Shown: one piece after another, positions 48,559-58,954 of the stretch
Layout: each line of letters starts with the position of its first letter
Position numbering within the stretch: position 1 is the first letter of the stretch
DNA from: Microvirga pudoricolor
GTDB taxonomy: Bacteria > Pseudomonadota > Alphaproteobacteria > Rhizobiales > Beijerinckiaceae
NCBI RefSeq assembly: GCF_016892705.1
Contig: NZ_JAFEMB010000001.1
Location: forward strand, 1,116,001-1,180,000
Direction: 5' to 3'
DNA length: 64,000 bases
The notes under the pieces: model-generated
Databases searched by the model: none
What the model was told of the DNA's origin: nothing
Seen by the model: the letters and a program-made list of their open reading frames with translations, nothing else
Translations under genes and position numbers: made by a program

Positions 48559-49536
48559 ATGAGACCAGGACAGAACAGGCGTATGCGCGGCCGTAACAAC
48601 AACCGCGGCAACAACAAGGGGCCCAATCCCCTGACGCGGAGCTACGAGTCGAACGGCCCGGACGTGAAGATCCGCGGCACGGCTCAGCATATCGCCGAGA
48701 AGTACAGCCAGCTGGCCCGCGACGCGACGGCCAGTGGCGATCCCGTGGCGGCGGAGAACTATTTCCAGCACGCCGAGCACTATTTCCGCATCATCGCGAC
48801 CGCCCAGGAGCAGCTGCGCGAGCAGTACGGCTACCAGCAGCGCTTCGACGACGAGGGTGACGAGGAAGGCTTCCCGGGCGGCGACCGCCAGGATTTCGGC
48901 AACGGCGACGAGGTCGATCCGGGCCAGCAGCCGCAGCCCTTCGAGCAGCGATCCGAGGGCGAGCGCCAGCCTCGCTTCGATCGCAACGAGCGCTTCAACC
49001 GCGACCGCCAGGATCGGCCGGAGCGCGGAGACCGTCAGGACCGGGGGGAGCGCCGCGAGCGCTTCAACAACCGGGACCGTGCCCCGCGCCAGGACTATCA
49101 GCGCCAGGACCAGCCGCGCGCGGAGTTCGGCTCCGACGACCAGCCGCGCCAGGATCGTCCCGCCCGCTTCGATCGCCAGGAGCGGGGTGAGCGCCAGGAG
49201 CGTAGCGAACGCCCGGATCGTGGAGAGCGCCAAGATCGCGTCGAGCGCCAAGAGCGCGGCGAGCGCAGCGAGTTCCGCCGGGACCGTCGGCCGCGTCACG
49301 AGGACGAGAGCGCCGAGACCGGCAGCCTGCCGGCGTTCCTGACGAACCCGGTTCGCCAGCCCATCCCGGTCGAGAGCGAGCCGGCCCCGGCCGAGGCACA
49401 GTTCAAGGGCTTCGAGAGCGCGGAGGGACCTGCCCCGGTGAAGACCCGCCGTCCCCGCCGTACGCGGCGCGAGATGGAAGAGGCCCGTGCAGCCGAAGCT
49501 GCCGCCAAGGGCATCGAGACCCCGGCCGCCGAGTAG
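48559..49536 (+). CDS. DUF4167 protein, RNA-binding-like low-complexity
   Basis: 325 residues. The N-terminal domain (MRPGQNRRMRGRNNNRGNN, then Y-E-S-N-G-P-D-V-K-I-R-G-T-A-x-H-I-A-E-K-Y) defines DUF4167, restricted to alphaproteobacteria. A long middle (about 110-270) is Arg/Asp/Glu/Gln-rich with many imperfect D-R-Q-D-R and G-E-R repeats. The C-terminus has LPAFLTNPVRQPI. Such composition suggests RNA or protein binding. It lies downstream of prfA-prmC in most relatives. The skewed codons of the repeat make long false antisense frames. Confidence 0.92.
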   Translation: MRPGQNRRMRGRNNNRGNNKGPNPLTRSYESNGPDVKIRGTAQHIAEKYSQLARDATASGDPVAAENYFQHAEHYFRIIATAQEQLREQYGYQQRFDDEGDEEGFPGGDRQDFGNGDEVDPGQQPQPFEQRSEGERQPRFDRNERFNRDRQDRPERGDRQDRGERRERFNNRDRAPRQDYQRQDQPRAEFGSDDQPRQDRPARFDRQERGERQERSERPDRGERQDRVERQERGERSEFRRDRRPRHEDESAETGSLPAFLTNPVRQPIPVESEPAPAEAQFKGFESAEGPAPVKTRRPRRTRREMEEARAAEAAAKGIETPAAE

Positions 49537-49558
49537 GCGAGTGCGCCGTTCGAGACGA

Positions 49559-49584
49559 GGGAGGGCTCCGGCCCTCCCTTTTTT
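49559..49584 (+). terminator. Terminator after the DUF4167 gene
   Basis: The stem GGGAGGGC / GCCCTCCC with a TCCG loop is followed by six T. It is a strong intrinsic terminator. The convergent MOSC gene ends only 7 bp beyond. Confidence 0.93.
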
Positions 49585-49590
49585 ATGGGC

Positions 49591-50358
49591 TCAGTCCAGA
49601 ACCGAGAGGCTGTCGTCCTCCTTGAGGGCACCACCCTCCAGCACCTCGGCATAGATGCCGCAATCGAAGTGTCCGTAGGCCTGCATGAGCGCCTTGGGGA
49701 TCTGCATGTCCCGCATGCCCGAGACCGGATCCACGTTCGTGGCGGCGCAGCGTTCGATCCGTTTCGTCACCTTGAGCCGAGCGCCGGATGGCGCCGCCAG
49801 TACCTTGCCGACGAGGTCGAACTCGGCCCACGGGGCCAGGCCGTTCACGTAGACATTGCCTCGGAAGCGCAGGGGGTCGATGCCGGACCCGACCGCATCT
49901 TCCAGATCCGACACGCTGGCCAGATTGATCAGTGACACGTAACCGCGACGCGAATCCGTGAACCGGAAGCCTTCGGGCGCCGTCAGCACCTTTGGGGGCC
50001 CGCGCAACTCGCCGGGCATGTAGCGGCGAAAGAACGCCTCGATGGCCAATCGCCCCTCGGGAGAGGACAGGTCGCCCCGCACCGCCTCGCGCCCGCCCTC
50101 CTCGACGGTCAAGAACCCGCTGTCGTCGTGGTACCGGGTGGTCAGCCGCGCCAAACTCTCGTTGCGCATGAGCATGAGGAACTTGATCTTGGGCTGGTGA
50201 ACCGGCTCGGCTGGATCGAAGCCCGATGGCCCGTTTTCCACGGCAAAGAGCCGGTCGCCCGGGAAATACTGTCCTTGCGTCAGCCTGACGGATCCCAAGG
50301 CCTCCGGGGAAAGGCCCTTGACGGGATAGCGGTAGAGGGAGGCGATGCGGATGCTCAT
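49591..50358 (-). CDS. MOSC domain protein (YcbX/mARC-like)
   Basis: 255 residues. An N-terminal barrel (SLYRYPVKGLSPEALGSV) precedes the MOSC core: R-F-R-G-N-V-Y-V-N-G-L, E-R-C-A-A-T-N-V-D-P-V-S-G-M-R-D with a conserved Cys likely binding molybdenum cofactor, and a late Y-G-H-F-D-C-G-I-Y-A. Proteins of this type reduce N-hydroxylated compounds or hold sulfur for cofactor insertion. There is no ferredoxin domain. The start at 50358 has a normal N-terminus. It is convergent with DUF4167. Confidence 0.89.
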   Translation of the reverse strand: MSIRIASLYRYPVKGLSPEALGSVRLTQGQYFPGDRLFAVENGPSGFDPAEPVHQPKIKFLMLMRNESLARLTTRYHDDSGFLTVEEGGREAVRGDLSSPEGRLAIEAFFRRYMPGELRGPPKVLTAPEGFRFTDSRRGYVSLINLASVSDLEDAVGSGIDPLRFRGNVYVNGLAPWAEFDLVGKVLAAPSGARLKVTKRIERCAATNVDPVSGMRDMQIPKALMQAYGHFDCGIYAEVLEGGALKEDDSLSVLD

Positions 50359-50400
50359 CCCCTACCGATAGAAGCCTTCCGGGCGTGGAATCAAGACATG

Positions 50401-50423
50401 AAAAAGCCCGCGCGAGGCGGGCT
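50401..50423 (-). terminator. Terminator for the small minus-strand gene at 50447
   Basis: Read on the minus strand, the stem AGCCCGC / GCGGGCT with a 5-nt loop is followed by a run of T (five A on the plus strand at 50401-50405). It ends the transcript of the small genes at 50447-51080. Confidence 0.85.
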
Positions 50424-50446
50424 CCTTCCGTGGCTTATTGCAAGGC

Positions 50447-50719
50447 TCAGGAGGCGTCGCCCGCGCGACCTCCGGCACTCCGGCCCATCTGAGTCGTGAA
50501 GTTCGTCTCACGGGCGCGGCCGGGATCCGCCTGCCCCGTCTTGGCCTGCATGCCCTCGTGAGCGGTGCGGTGAGGCGGAACAGGCGTGTGCTCGTCGTGC
50601 TCCTGCTTCATGCGCAACGCCTTTTCGGCATTGGATCTCAACTCCGCATTGGCGGCCTTGGCTTTCTCGGCCCGACGCTTGCCAGGCGCCATCTTCGAAA
50701 TCATGTCTGAAAAACCCAT
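50447..50719 (-). CDS. Small charged protein of unknown function
   Basis: 90 residues from the ATG at 50719. The sequence is highly charged and Ala/Lys/Arg-rich (MGFSDMISKMAPGKRRAEK, then N-A-E-L-R-S-N-A-E-K-A-L-R-M-K-Q-E-H-D-E-H), with no signal peptide or membrane segment. The C-terminus is Gly/Arg-rich and probably disordered. I do not recognise a family. It follows the gene at 50736 by 16 bp on the same strand and ends at a terminator, so the two form a small operon divergent from clpB. Confidence 0.6.
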   Translation of the reverse strand: MGFSDMISKMAPGKRRAEKAKAANAELRSNAEKALRMKQEHDEHTPVPPHRTAHEGMQAKTGQADPGRARETNFTTQMGRSAGGRAGDAS

Positions 50720-50735
50720 GTGAGTATCCTCTGCC

Positions 50736-51080
50736 TTATTCCTTGGCCCGCGAGAGCACGTCTTCGTCATCGCCTCGACGCACGGGAGGCGCGGGAACCT
50801 CGCCGGGGCGGACGGGGATGTCCTCGGACGTGAGGTCGGTGCCGGTCGAATCGCCGATCTCCCGATCGCGACCGCCCGCCTCCACGCCGTCCGTGCCGGT
50901 ACGGGCCTGGTCGTCCTCGGTCAGGTAGGCCCGGTCGGAATGATCGCCGAAGGTTTGTGGTGTGACCGAGGGCCGGCTCTCGACCGGGCTCTCCGGCACG
51001 GCCATGCCGAGTTCGGAGTTGCGCGCCAGATCGGCCCGGGCCTTCTCGGCCTCCGTGCGCGGATCGTGTGTGTTGCCCAT
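50736..51080 (-). CDS. Small acidic, probably disordered protein of unknown function
   Basis: 114 residues from the ATG at 51080. It is rich in Asp, Glu, Arg, Pro and Thr (D-P-R-T-E-A-E-K-A-R-A-D-L near the N-terminus and R-R-G-D-D-E-D-V-L-S-R-A-K-E at the end), with no hydrophobic helix. I know no family for it. GGAG lies 9 nt before the start. It is the first of two small minus-strand genes that face away from clpB, so a stress link is possible but unproven. Confidence 0.6.
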   Translation of the reverse strand: MGNTHDPRTEAEKARADLARNSELGMAVPESPVESRPSVTPQTFGDHSDRAYLTEDDQARTGTDGVEAGGRDREIGDSTGTDLTSEDIPVRPGEVPAPPVRRGDDEDVLSRAKE

Positions 51081-51271
51081 CGGGGATGGTCTCCTCACCT
51101 GTTGGGGGTCAATGCCCTGGAAAAGGTGCGGTTCCCTGGCGTTTCACCTCTTGTTGTGGCGGATGAGCAACACTACCTTGACCCTAGCGGGTGCTCCCAC
51201 GGGGAGGCCCGACATCGCAGGGTCGGCTCGTGCCTCAGGGAGGGCGGGCGGGCCCGAGAGGGGATGAACAC

Positions 51272-53893
<2,622 letters not shown>

Positions 53894-53914
53894 GTCGGTT
53901 TGTTGAAGATAGCA

Positions 53915-53940
53915 AAAGGCCGGGAGCGATCCCGGCCTTT
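53915..53940 (+). terminator. Terminator after clpB
   Basis: The stem AAAGGCCGGGA / TCCCGGCCTTT with a GCGA loop is followed by CTGTT. It is a good intrinsic terminator about 21 bp beyond the stop. Confidence 0.9.
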
Positions 53941-53959
53941 CTGTTGGGTGCGGTTTCTC

Positions 53960-54127
53960 CCTCCTCCTTGTGGGGAGAGTCGAGTCGCGTCAGCGACCGG
54001 GGTGGGGGTGTGAGCACCAGTCCTTGATGGGTCCGGAGCCCACACCCCCACCTCCAACTCCTCCCCATCGCAACTCGGATGTTTCCAACTTGCGCACCTG
54101 GAAGCGCATATCGGACAAGCCCGATAT
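53960..54127. repeat. Composite palindromic element between clpB and the ABC-F gene
   Basis: The element holds three nested structures: CTCC-N7-GGGGAG at the left edge, a perfect 12-bp inverted repeat GGTGGGGGTGTG (54001-54012) / CACACCCCCACC (54041-54052) with a 28-nt loop, and ATATCGG / CCGATAT (54108-54127). Positions 53960-54009 are related to the stretch inside prmC. No gene is present here. Confidence 0.78.
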
Positions 54128-54241
54128 CCGTGGGGAGGAGAGCAGGTTGTGGCCGTCAACAATGAGCCGCAGTCACCAAACCTCGCCCCCGGCCCCCTCC
54201 CATGATAAGGCCGCCGCAAACTCCCTCAGGCCCGAAGATCC

Positions 54242-55864
54242 ATGATTCGTCTCGAAAACGTCAGCAAGCAGAACAGCCACCGCATCCTGTTCATCGAAGC
54301 CTCCGCAACCCTCCAGAAGGGCGAGAAGGCGGGGCTCGTGGGGCCCAACGGCGCGGGCAAGACGACCCTGTTCCGGCTGATCAACCGGGAGGAGGAGCCC
54401 GACGAGGGGCAGGTCTCGGTCGATCGCGGCATCACCATCGGGTATTTCAACCAGGATGTGGGCGAGATGGCGGGGCGCAGCGCCGTGGCGGAGGTCATGG
54501 AGGGCGCCGGTCCGGTGAGCGCGGTCGCGGCGGAGCTGAAGGAGTTGGAGGCCGCCATGGTTGATCCCGACCGCATGGACGAGATGGACGCGATCCTCGA
54601 GCGCTACGGCGAGGTGCAGGCGCGCTACGAGGAGCTCGACGGCTATTCCCTCGACAGCCGGGCGCGCGAGGTTCTGGCGGGCCTCGGCTTCAGCCAGGAG
54701 ACCATGGACGGCGACGTGGGCGCGCTCTCGGGCGGCTGGAAGATGCGCGTGGCGCTCGGCCGCATCCTGCTCATGCGCCCGGACGCGATGCTGCTCGACG
54801 AGCCGAGCAACCACCTGGACCTGGAGAGCCTGATCTGGCTCGAAGAGTTCCTGAAGGGCTACGAGGGCGCGCTGCTCATGACCTCGCACGACCGCGCCTT
54901 CATGAACCGCATCGTCAACAAGATCGTGGAGATCGACGGCGGCACGCTCACCACCTATTCGGGCGATTACGAATTCTACGAAGCCCAGCGCGCCATGAAC
55001 GAGCAGCAGCAGCAGGCGCAGTACGAGCGCCAGCAGGCGATGCTGGCCAAGGAGATCAAGTTCATCGAACGCTTCAAGGCCCGCGCGTCCCATGCCGCGC
55101 AGGTGCAGAGCCGCGTCAAGAAGCTCGACAAGATCGAGCGCGTCGAGCCGCCCAAGCGCCGCCAATCGGTGGCCTTCGACTTCCTGCCCGCGCCGCGCTC
55201 CGGCGAGGACGTGGTGCACCTCAAGAAGGTGCACAAGCGCTACGGCAGCCGCAGCATCTACGAGGGCCTGGACTTCTCCGTGCGACGCAAGGAGCGCTGG
55301 GCCGTGATGGGCGTCAACGGCGCGGGCAAGTCCACCCTGCTCAAGCTGGTGGCCGGGACCACCGCGCCGGACGACGGAACGGTCGCGGTCGGCGGCAGCG
55401 TGAAGATGGGCTATTTCGCCCAGCACGCCATGGAGGTGCTGGAGGGCGACCGCACGGTGTTCCAGTTCCTGGAGGATTCGTTCCCGCAGGCCGGCCAGGG
55501 TTCGCTGCGCACGCTGGCGGGCTGTTTCGGGTTCTCGGGCGACGACGCGGAGAAGAAGTGCCGGGTGCTCTCGGGCGGCGAGAAGGCGCGCCTCGTCATG
55601 GCCAAGATGCTCTACGATCCGCCGAACTTCCTGGTGCTCGACGAGCCCACGAACCATCTCGACATCGCCACCAAGGAAATGCTCATCGACGCGCTCGCGC
55701 GCTACGAGGGCACGATGCTGTTCGTCTCCCACGACCGCCACTTCCTGGCGGCGCTCTCCAACCGCGTGCTCGAACTGACCCCGGAGGGCATCCATCAATA
55801 CGGCGGCGGCTACACGGAATACGTGGCGCGCACCGGCCAGGAGGCGCCGGGCCTGCGGCACTAG
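54242..55864 (+). CDS. ABC-F family ATPase (YbiT-like)
   Basis: 540 residues. Two ABC modules have no membrane domain. Module 1: GPNGAGKTTLFRL, signature LSGGWKMRVALGRILL, LLDEPSNHLDL. Module 2: GVNGAGKSTLLKL, LSGGEKARLVMAKML, LVLDEPTNHLDIATKEML. A long charged linker (Q-Q-Q-A-Q-Y-E-R-Q-Q-A-M-L-A-K-E-I-K-F-I-E-R-F) connects them, as in ribosome-associated ABC-F proteins. The likely role is ribosome rescue or translation gating. There is no antibiotic-resistance context nearby. Confidence 0.93.
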   Translation: MIRLENVSKQNSHRILFIEASATLQKGEKAGLVGPNGAGKTTLFRLINREEEPDEGQVSVDRGITIGYFNQDVGEMAGRSAVAEVMEGAGPVSAVAAELKELEAAMVDPDRMDEMDAILERYGEVQARYEELDGYSLDSRAREVLAGLGFSQETMDGDVGALSGGWKMRVALGRILLMRPDAMLLDEPSNHLDLESLIWLEEFLKGYEGALLMTSHDRAFMNRIVNKIVEIDGGTLTTYSGDYEFYEAQRAMNEQQQQAQYERQQAMLAKEIKFIERFKARASHAAQVQSRVKKLDKIERVEPPKRRQSVAFDFLPAPRSGEDVVHLKKVHKRYGSRSIYEGLDFSVRRKERWAVMGVNGAGKSTLLKLVAGTTAPDDGTVAVGGSVKMGYFAQHAMEVLEGDRTVFQFLEDSFPQAGQGSLRTLAGCFGFSGDDAEKKCRVLSGGEKARLVMAKMLYDPPNFLVLDEPTNHLDIATKEMLIDALARYEGTMLFVSHDRHFLAALSNRVLELTPEGIHQYGGGYTEYVARTGQEAPGLRH

Positions 55865-56187
55865 GCGGCCGTCGCCTGCCCTCACGATGTGGGAGAGGCC
55901 ACATCTGCGGCGGTTTCCTTTCCCCCAAGGGGGCTGTCAGGGAATGGAGATTGGGTTGAACGACCGGGTGGGCGCAGCCTTCAGCTCTCACCGCCGTCAT
56001 GGCCGGGCTTGACCCGGCCACCCACGTCTTGAGACGCGGGTGCGTGGATACCCGGCTCAAGGCCGGGCATGACGGGAGAGGGGTCTGCGTCTGAGGGACC
56101 GATTGCGTGCTCCGACTTTTCAACGCCCACCCGATCGCTTCGCGACCGGGGGGCCGACACAGTCGGAGCGCGCAAACGTCGCATCGA
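55865..56187. other. 323-bp intergenic region with palindromic repeats
   Basis: No gene is visible. It holds ATGTGG-N6-CCACAT at 55887-55904 and the larger imperfect palindrome at 55996-56073 (see separate entry). It divides the ABC-F gene from the minus-strand NAD(P)-binding gene. Confidence 0.7.
55996..56073. repeat. 78-bp imperfect palindromic repeat
   Basis: It begins GTCATGGCCGGGCTTGACCC and ends CTCAAGGCCGGGCATGAC, with CCCACG / CGTGG inner pairing. This is the kind of extragenic palindrome common in Hyphomicrobiales genomes. A single copy is seen in this window. Confidence 0.75.
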
Positions 56188-56799
56188 TCAATACCCGACC
56201 GTAAACCGCTGCCGGACGTGTTTCGGCGTCTCCACCTCGTCCACCAGGGCGACCGCGTAATCCTCCGTGCTGATGCGGCTGTTGCCGTCGGCGTCGAGCA
56301 GGAGGTCGTCCTGGCCGAGGCGGAAACGGCCCGTGCGCTCGCCGGGGGCGATCACGGCCGACGGTGACAGGAACGTCCAAGCCAGACCGGGCTCGGCTTT
56401 CAACCGCTCCAGGAACGCGCCGCCTTTCCGGGCCTCCGCCAGATAGGCTTCCGGGAAGCCGGGCGTCTCGACGAGCGCCGCGCCGGATGGAGTCTTGAGG
56501 CTTCCGGCGCCGCCGACCACCACATAACGCGGCACGCCGGATTGGCGGACGGCTGCGATCAGGAGCTCCGGATCGCTGTCGCTGAAATGCACAGCGCTGA
56601 TGATCACGTCGTGACCCCGCATGAGATCGGCGAGGCCGTCCCGATCGAACACGTCTCCGGCTTTCGGCGTCACGCCCGGCCGGGCGGGCACCTTGTCGAT
56701 GTTGCGAACGATCGCCGTCACCTCATGGCCTCGGCTGAGAAGTTCGGCCAGAACCCGGGAGCCCACATGGCCGGTCGCTCCGATCAATGCCACTTTCAT
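56188..56799 (-). CDS. NAD(P)-binding oxidoreductase (SDR_a5/YwnB-like)
   Basis: 203 residues. The N-terminal Rossmann loop is IGATGHVGSRVLAEL, then HEVTAIVRN, and a late S-A-V-I-A-P-G-E-R-T-G-R-F-R-L. It lacks a YxxxK catalytic pair, so it resembles atypical SDRs such as YwnB. The substrate is unknown. It is divergent from the HxlR regulator with 136 bp between, the common target-regulator arrangement, and the dyad at 56815-56887 lies between them. Confidence 0.88.
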   Translation of the reverse strand: MKVALIGATGHVGSRVLAELLSRGHEVTAIVRNIDKVPARPGVTPKAGDVFDRDGLADLMRGHDVIISAVHFSDSDPELLIAAVRQSGVPRYVVVGGAGSLKTPSGAALVETPGFPEAYLAEARKGGAFLERLKAEPGLAWTFLSPSAVIAPGERTGRFRLGQDDLLLDADGNSRISTEDYAVALVDEVETPKHVRQRFTVGY

Positions 56800-56814
56800 C
56801 GTCTTGTCCTCGTC

Positions 56815-56887
56815 GGTTACCAGAAGTGACTTGATGGCGATTTGGTGATTTACTGTAAAGAAGGCACTTGAGGCTCACCTGGTTACC
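56815..56887. promoter_or_regulatory. Candidate HxlR operator
   Basis: GGTTACCAG (56815-56823) and CTGGTTACC (56879-56887) match as an inverted repeat at 8 of 9 positions, 55 bp apart, in the divergent control region. AAGTGACTTG and AAGGCACTTG words inside add further symmetry. Binding is inferred only. Confidence 0.35.
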
Positions 56888-56935
56888 GCTGAGAAACCCT
56901 AGCGGGATCTGGGCCTCCGATGGAGCGAGCGCGCC

Positions 56936-57301
56936 ATGGATGCACCCAACCCCTACGCGGCCACCTGCCCGACCCGGCAGCTTCTCGACCGCATCGCCGA
57001 CAAGTGGACGGTGTTGCTGCTCAGCCTGCTGAATGACGGCCCCATCCGTTTCAACCAGTTGCGTCGCCTGATCGAAGGCATCTCGCAGAAGATGCTGTCC
57101 CAGACCCTGCGCAAGCTGGAGCGCGACGGTCTCGTGGCGCGCAAGGTCATCCCCACCGTACCGGTGACGGTCGAATATTCGCTGACGCCGCTGGGTGAAA
57201 CGTTGACCCGCACCATCGATCCTTTGATCCACTGGGCCGAGACCCACATGAGCGCCGTGAACGACGCCCAGAAGCTATACGACCGCACGGCGCGGGGCTG
57301 A
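56936..57301 (+). CDS. HxlR-family transcriptional regulator
   Basis: 121 residues, the typical HxlR length. A conserved N-terminal Cys (Y-A-A-T-C-P-T-R-Q-L-L) precedes D-K-W-T-V-L-L-L, then the winged helix with FNQLRRLIEGISQKMLSQTLR and the wing VPVTVEYSLTPLG. HxlR proteins often sense aldehydes or electrophiles through that Cys. It is divergent from the NAD(P)-binding gene, its probable target. The start is the ATG at 56936. Confidence 0.94.
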   Translation: MDAPNPYAATCPTRQLLDRIADKWTVLLLSLLNDGPIRFNQLRRLIEGISQKMLSQTLRKLERDGLVARKVIPTVPVTVEYSLTPLGETLTRTIDPLIHWAETHMSAVNDAQKLYDRTARG

Positions 57302-57376
57302 ACCTCTTTATCGGGACACGCGAAACAATCGAGTCGCGGGGACGTTGGCCTGCCATTCCCAGCAGGAGAACGCTTC

Positions 57377-58111
57377 ATGTCCCGTCGTCTCGTCACAGCC
57401 GGCTTCATCGCCGCCATCATGGCCGCCCCGGCCTTCGCCCAGGGGGTCACGCAGAACCAAGGCATCACCCAGCCGGCCACGCCCCAGCCGGCTGAGACCC
57501 AGGTGAACCAGGGCCTCGGCGCCAATGCGGCGCAGCGCGAGCAGAGGGTTCAGCAGGGCGGCGCCCCACAGGATACCGGCACGCCCATGCGCCAGGGCCA
57601 GAACGCCAGCGCGCCCGCCCAGATGGGCCAGCAGCAGAGTCAGGCCGACATGCAGTACGTCCAGCAAACGCTGGCGGCCGGAACCGTCTCCCTGCAGCAA
57701 TCGAACTTCGCCCTTGCCAAGGCGCAGCATCCGCGCGTGAAGGAATTCGCCAATTTCGAGGTGGCCGAGCAGAACACGCTCGCGGATGTGATGCGCTCGT
57801 TCTCCGAACCGTCGAGCACCGCCTCGACCTCGCCGGGGGCCCGCCAAGCCGCCTCCACGGCCCCTGAGCTGCCCGCCGCGGACGCGGCCGTGATGGAGAA
57901 GCTCTCCAAGGCCCAGCCGGGCGCCGCCTTCGACAAGGACTACGTGGCGGCGCAGATCGACGGCCACCGCAAGCTCTTGGCCGTCCAGGAGACCTACATG
58001 AAGAACGCGAGCGGCAATCGTGAGGCCCTGAACGTTGCCAAGCTCGCGAGCGGCCAGATCAAGGAGCACATCACCATGCTCCAGGACTTGCAGAAGGAAC
58101 TCGGCCGCTAA
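57377..58111 (+). CDS. DUF4142 secreted protein
   Basis: 244 residues. A signal peptide (LVTAGFIAAIMAAPAFAQ) is followed by a Gln/Pro/Ala-rich spacer (about 25-90), then the DUF4142 four-helix domain (Y-V-Q-Q-T-L-A-A-G-T-V-S-L-Q-Q-S and H-P-R-V-K-E-F-A-N-F-E-V-A-E-Q, with a late D-x-D-Y-V-A-A-Q-I-D-G-H). It is ferritin-like by family, of unknown function in the periplasm. The downstream region holds a doubled hairpin. It stands alone after hxlR. Confidence 0.88.
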   Translation: MSRRLVTAGFIAAIMAAPAFAQGVTQNQGITQPATPQPAETQVNQGLGANAAQREQRVQQGGAPQDTGTPMRQGQNASAPAQMGQQQSQADMQYVQQTLAAGTVSLQQSNFALAKAQHPRVKEFANFEVAEQNTLADVMRSFSEPSSTASTSPGARQAASTAPELPAADAAVMEKLSKAQPGAAFDKDYVAAQIDGHRKLLAVQETYMKNASGNREALNVAKLASGQIKEHITMLQDLQKELGR

Positions 58112-58121
58112 GACCAAGCCC

Positions 58122-58167
58122 GGCCCCGCGATCGTCGCGGTGGAGGCCCCGCGATCGTCGCGGGGCC
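58122..58167 (+). repeat. Duplicated hairpin after the DUF4142 gene
   Basis: The 19-bp unit GGCCCCGCGATCGTCGCGG occurs at 58122-58140 and again at 58145-58163. The second copy continues as GGCC and can fold into CCGCGATCGTCGCGG-type hairpins. It may act as a transcript end. Confidence 0.8.
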
Positions 58168-58250
58168 GGAACGCCTGCCCCGGACGGGGCGTTGCCCTCT
58201 CATGATGCGGGCATGTGGCCCGCCAACAGCCGAAGAGAGGAAGCCGAACG

Positions 58251-58820
58251 ATGGCGAACGATAAACGCGGAAGTGTTCCCGAGCCGGACGTGGACGAGGT
58301 TCTCGACGAGTTGGCCGCCGACGAAAGCGAAGACTTCATCGCCGGTCCGACGGCCCGCAATGCGGCGGGCGACACCAAGCGTGCGGCCGCCAAGGCCACG
58401 GGACTCATGGGCGCCTCGAAGAAGATCGATCCCGATCTCCTGGTGGACCCGGAAGGCGATCGCGTCAAAAGCGGGTCGAATGCCGGTATTCACGGTTTCA
58501 ACGAGTTGCCGGAAGATGGGTCGGAACCGGTGCGTTTGACCCTGACCAACGAGGAGATCGCCGAGAGCGTGCCCACGACGGCCCTCAAGAGCCCCGCCCA
58601 GCGGGCCGCCCAGACCGAGGCCTCCACCGGGGTGCAGCCCAGAGGGTCGGCCATGGACCGGGCGCGGGTTCCGGCGCCGGGCAATATCGTGGACGTTCCC
58701 AAAGGCATGCTGGTGCGCGGCCACCCCACTGCCAGCCAGGCCGGCGGCAAATCCACCTCGTCCACGGGGGACGGGAAGCCGGCGAAGCGTTCCACGGGCG
58801 GCGAAGGCTCGAAGGGCTGA
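58251..58820 (+). CDS. Hydrophilic protein of unknown function
   Basis: 189 residues from the ATG at 58251 with GAGAGGAAG upstream. It is Asp/Glu/Ser/Pro/Gly-rich without a signal peptide or membrane helix. The first third has E-P-D-V-D-E-V-L-D-E-L-A-A-D-E-S-E-D-F, the last third is Gly/Ser/Lys-rich, and the middle has L-T-N-E-E-I-A-E-S-V-P. It is mostly disordered by composition. I do not recognise a family. It lies between DUF4142 and a TRAP binding protein. Confidence 0.6.
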   Translation: MANDKRGSVPEPDVDEVLDELAADESEDFIAGPTARNAAGDTKRAAAKATGLMGASKKIDPDLLVDPEGDRVKSGSNAGIHGFNELPEDGSEPVRLTLTNEEIAESVPTTALKSPAQRAAQTEASTGVQPRGSAMDRARVPAPGNIVDVPKGMLVRGHPTASQAGGKSTSSTGDGKPAKRSTGGEGSKG

Positions 58821-58954
58821 GGTTCGGACACACGAGAGCTTGACCGGGGGAGGCGAAAGCTTCCCCCGGTCCTATACGGAAGGCACATCGACAGGGTAGC
58901 GCCTCGGCCTTATGGATCGTGGGACCGAACGATCCGAAAGCTTGAGGAAATGCC

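Noticed and set aside
48157..49299. A 380-codon minus-strand frame that looks hydrophobic and helical
   Set aside because: It is antisense to the repetitive Arg/Asp/Gln-rich DUF4167 gene, whose codons read as Leu/Ala/Val/Ile backwards. The apparent membrane helices are an artefact.
51150..51178. CTTG-N17 heat-shock (sigma-32) promoter before clpB
   Set aside because: The -35-like CTTG is present, but the -10 element does not match any consensus I trust.
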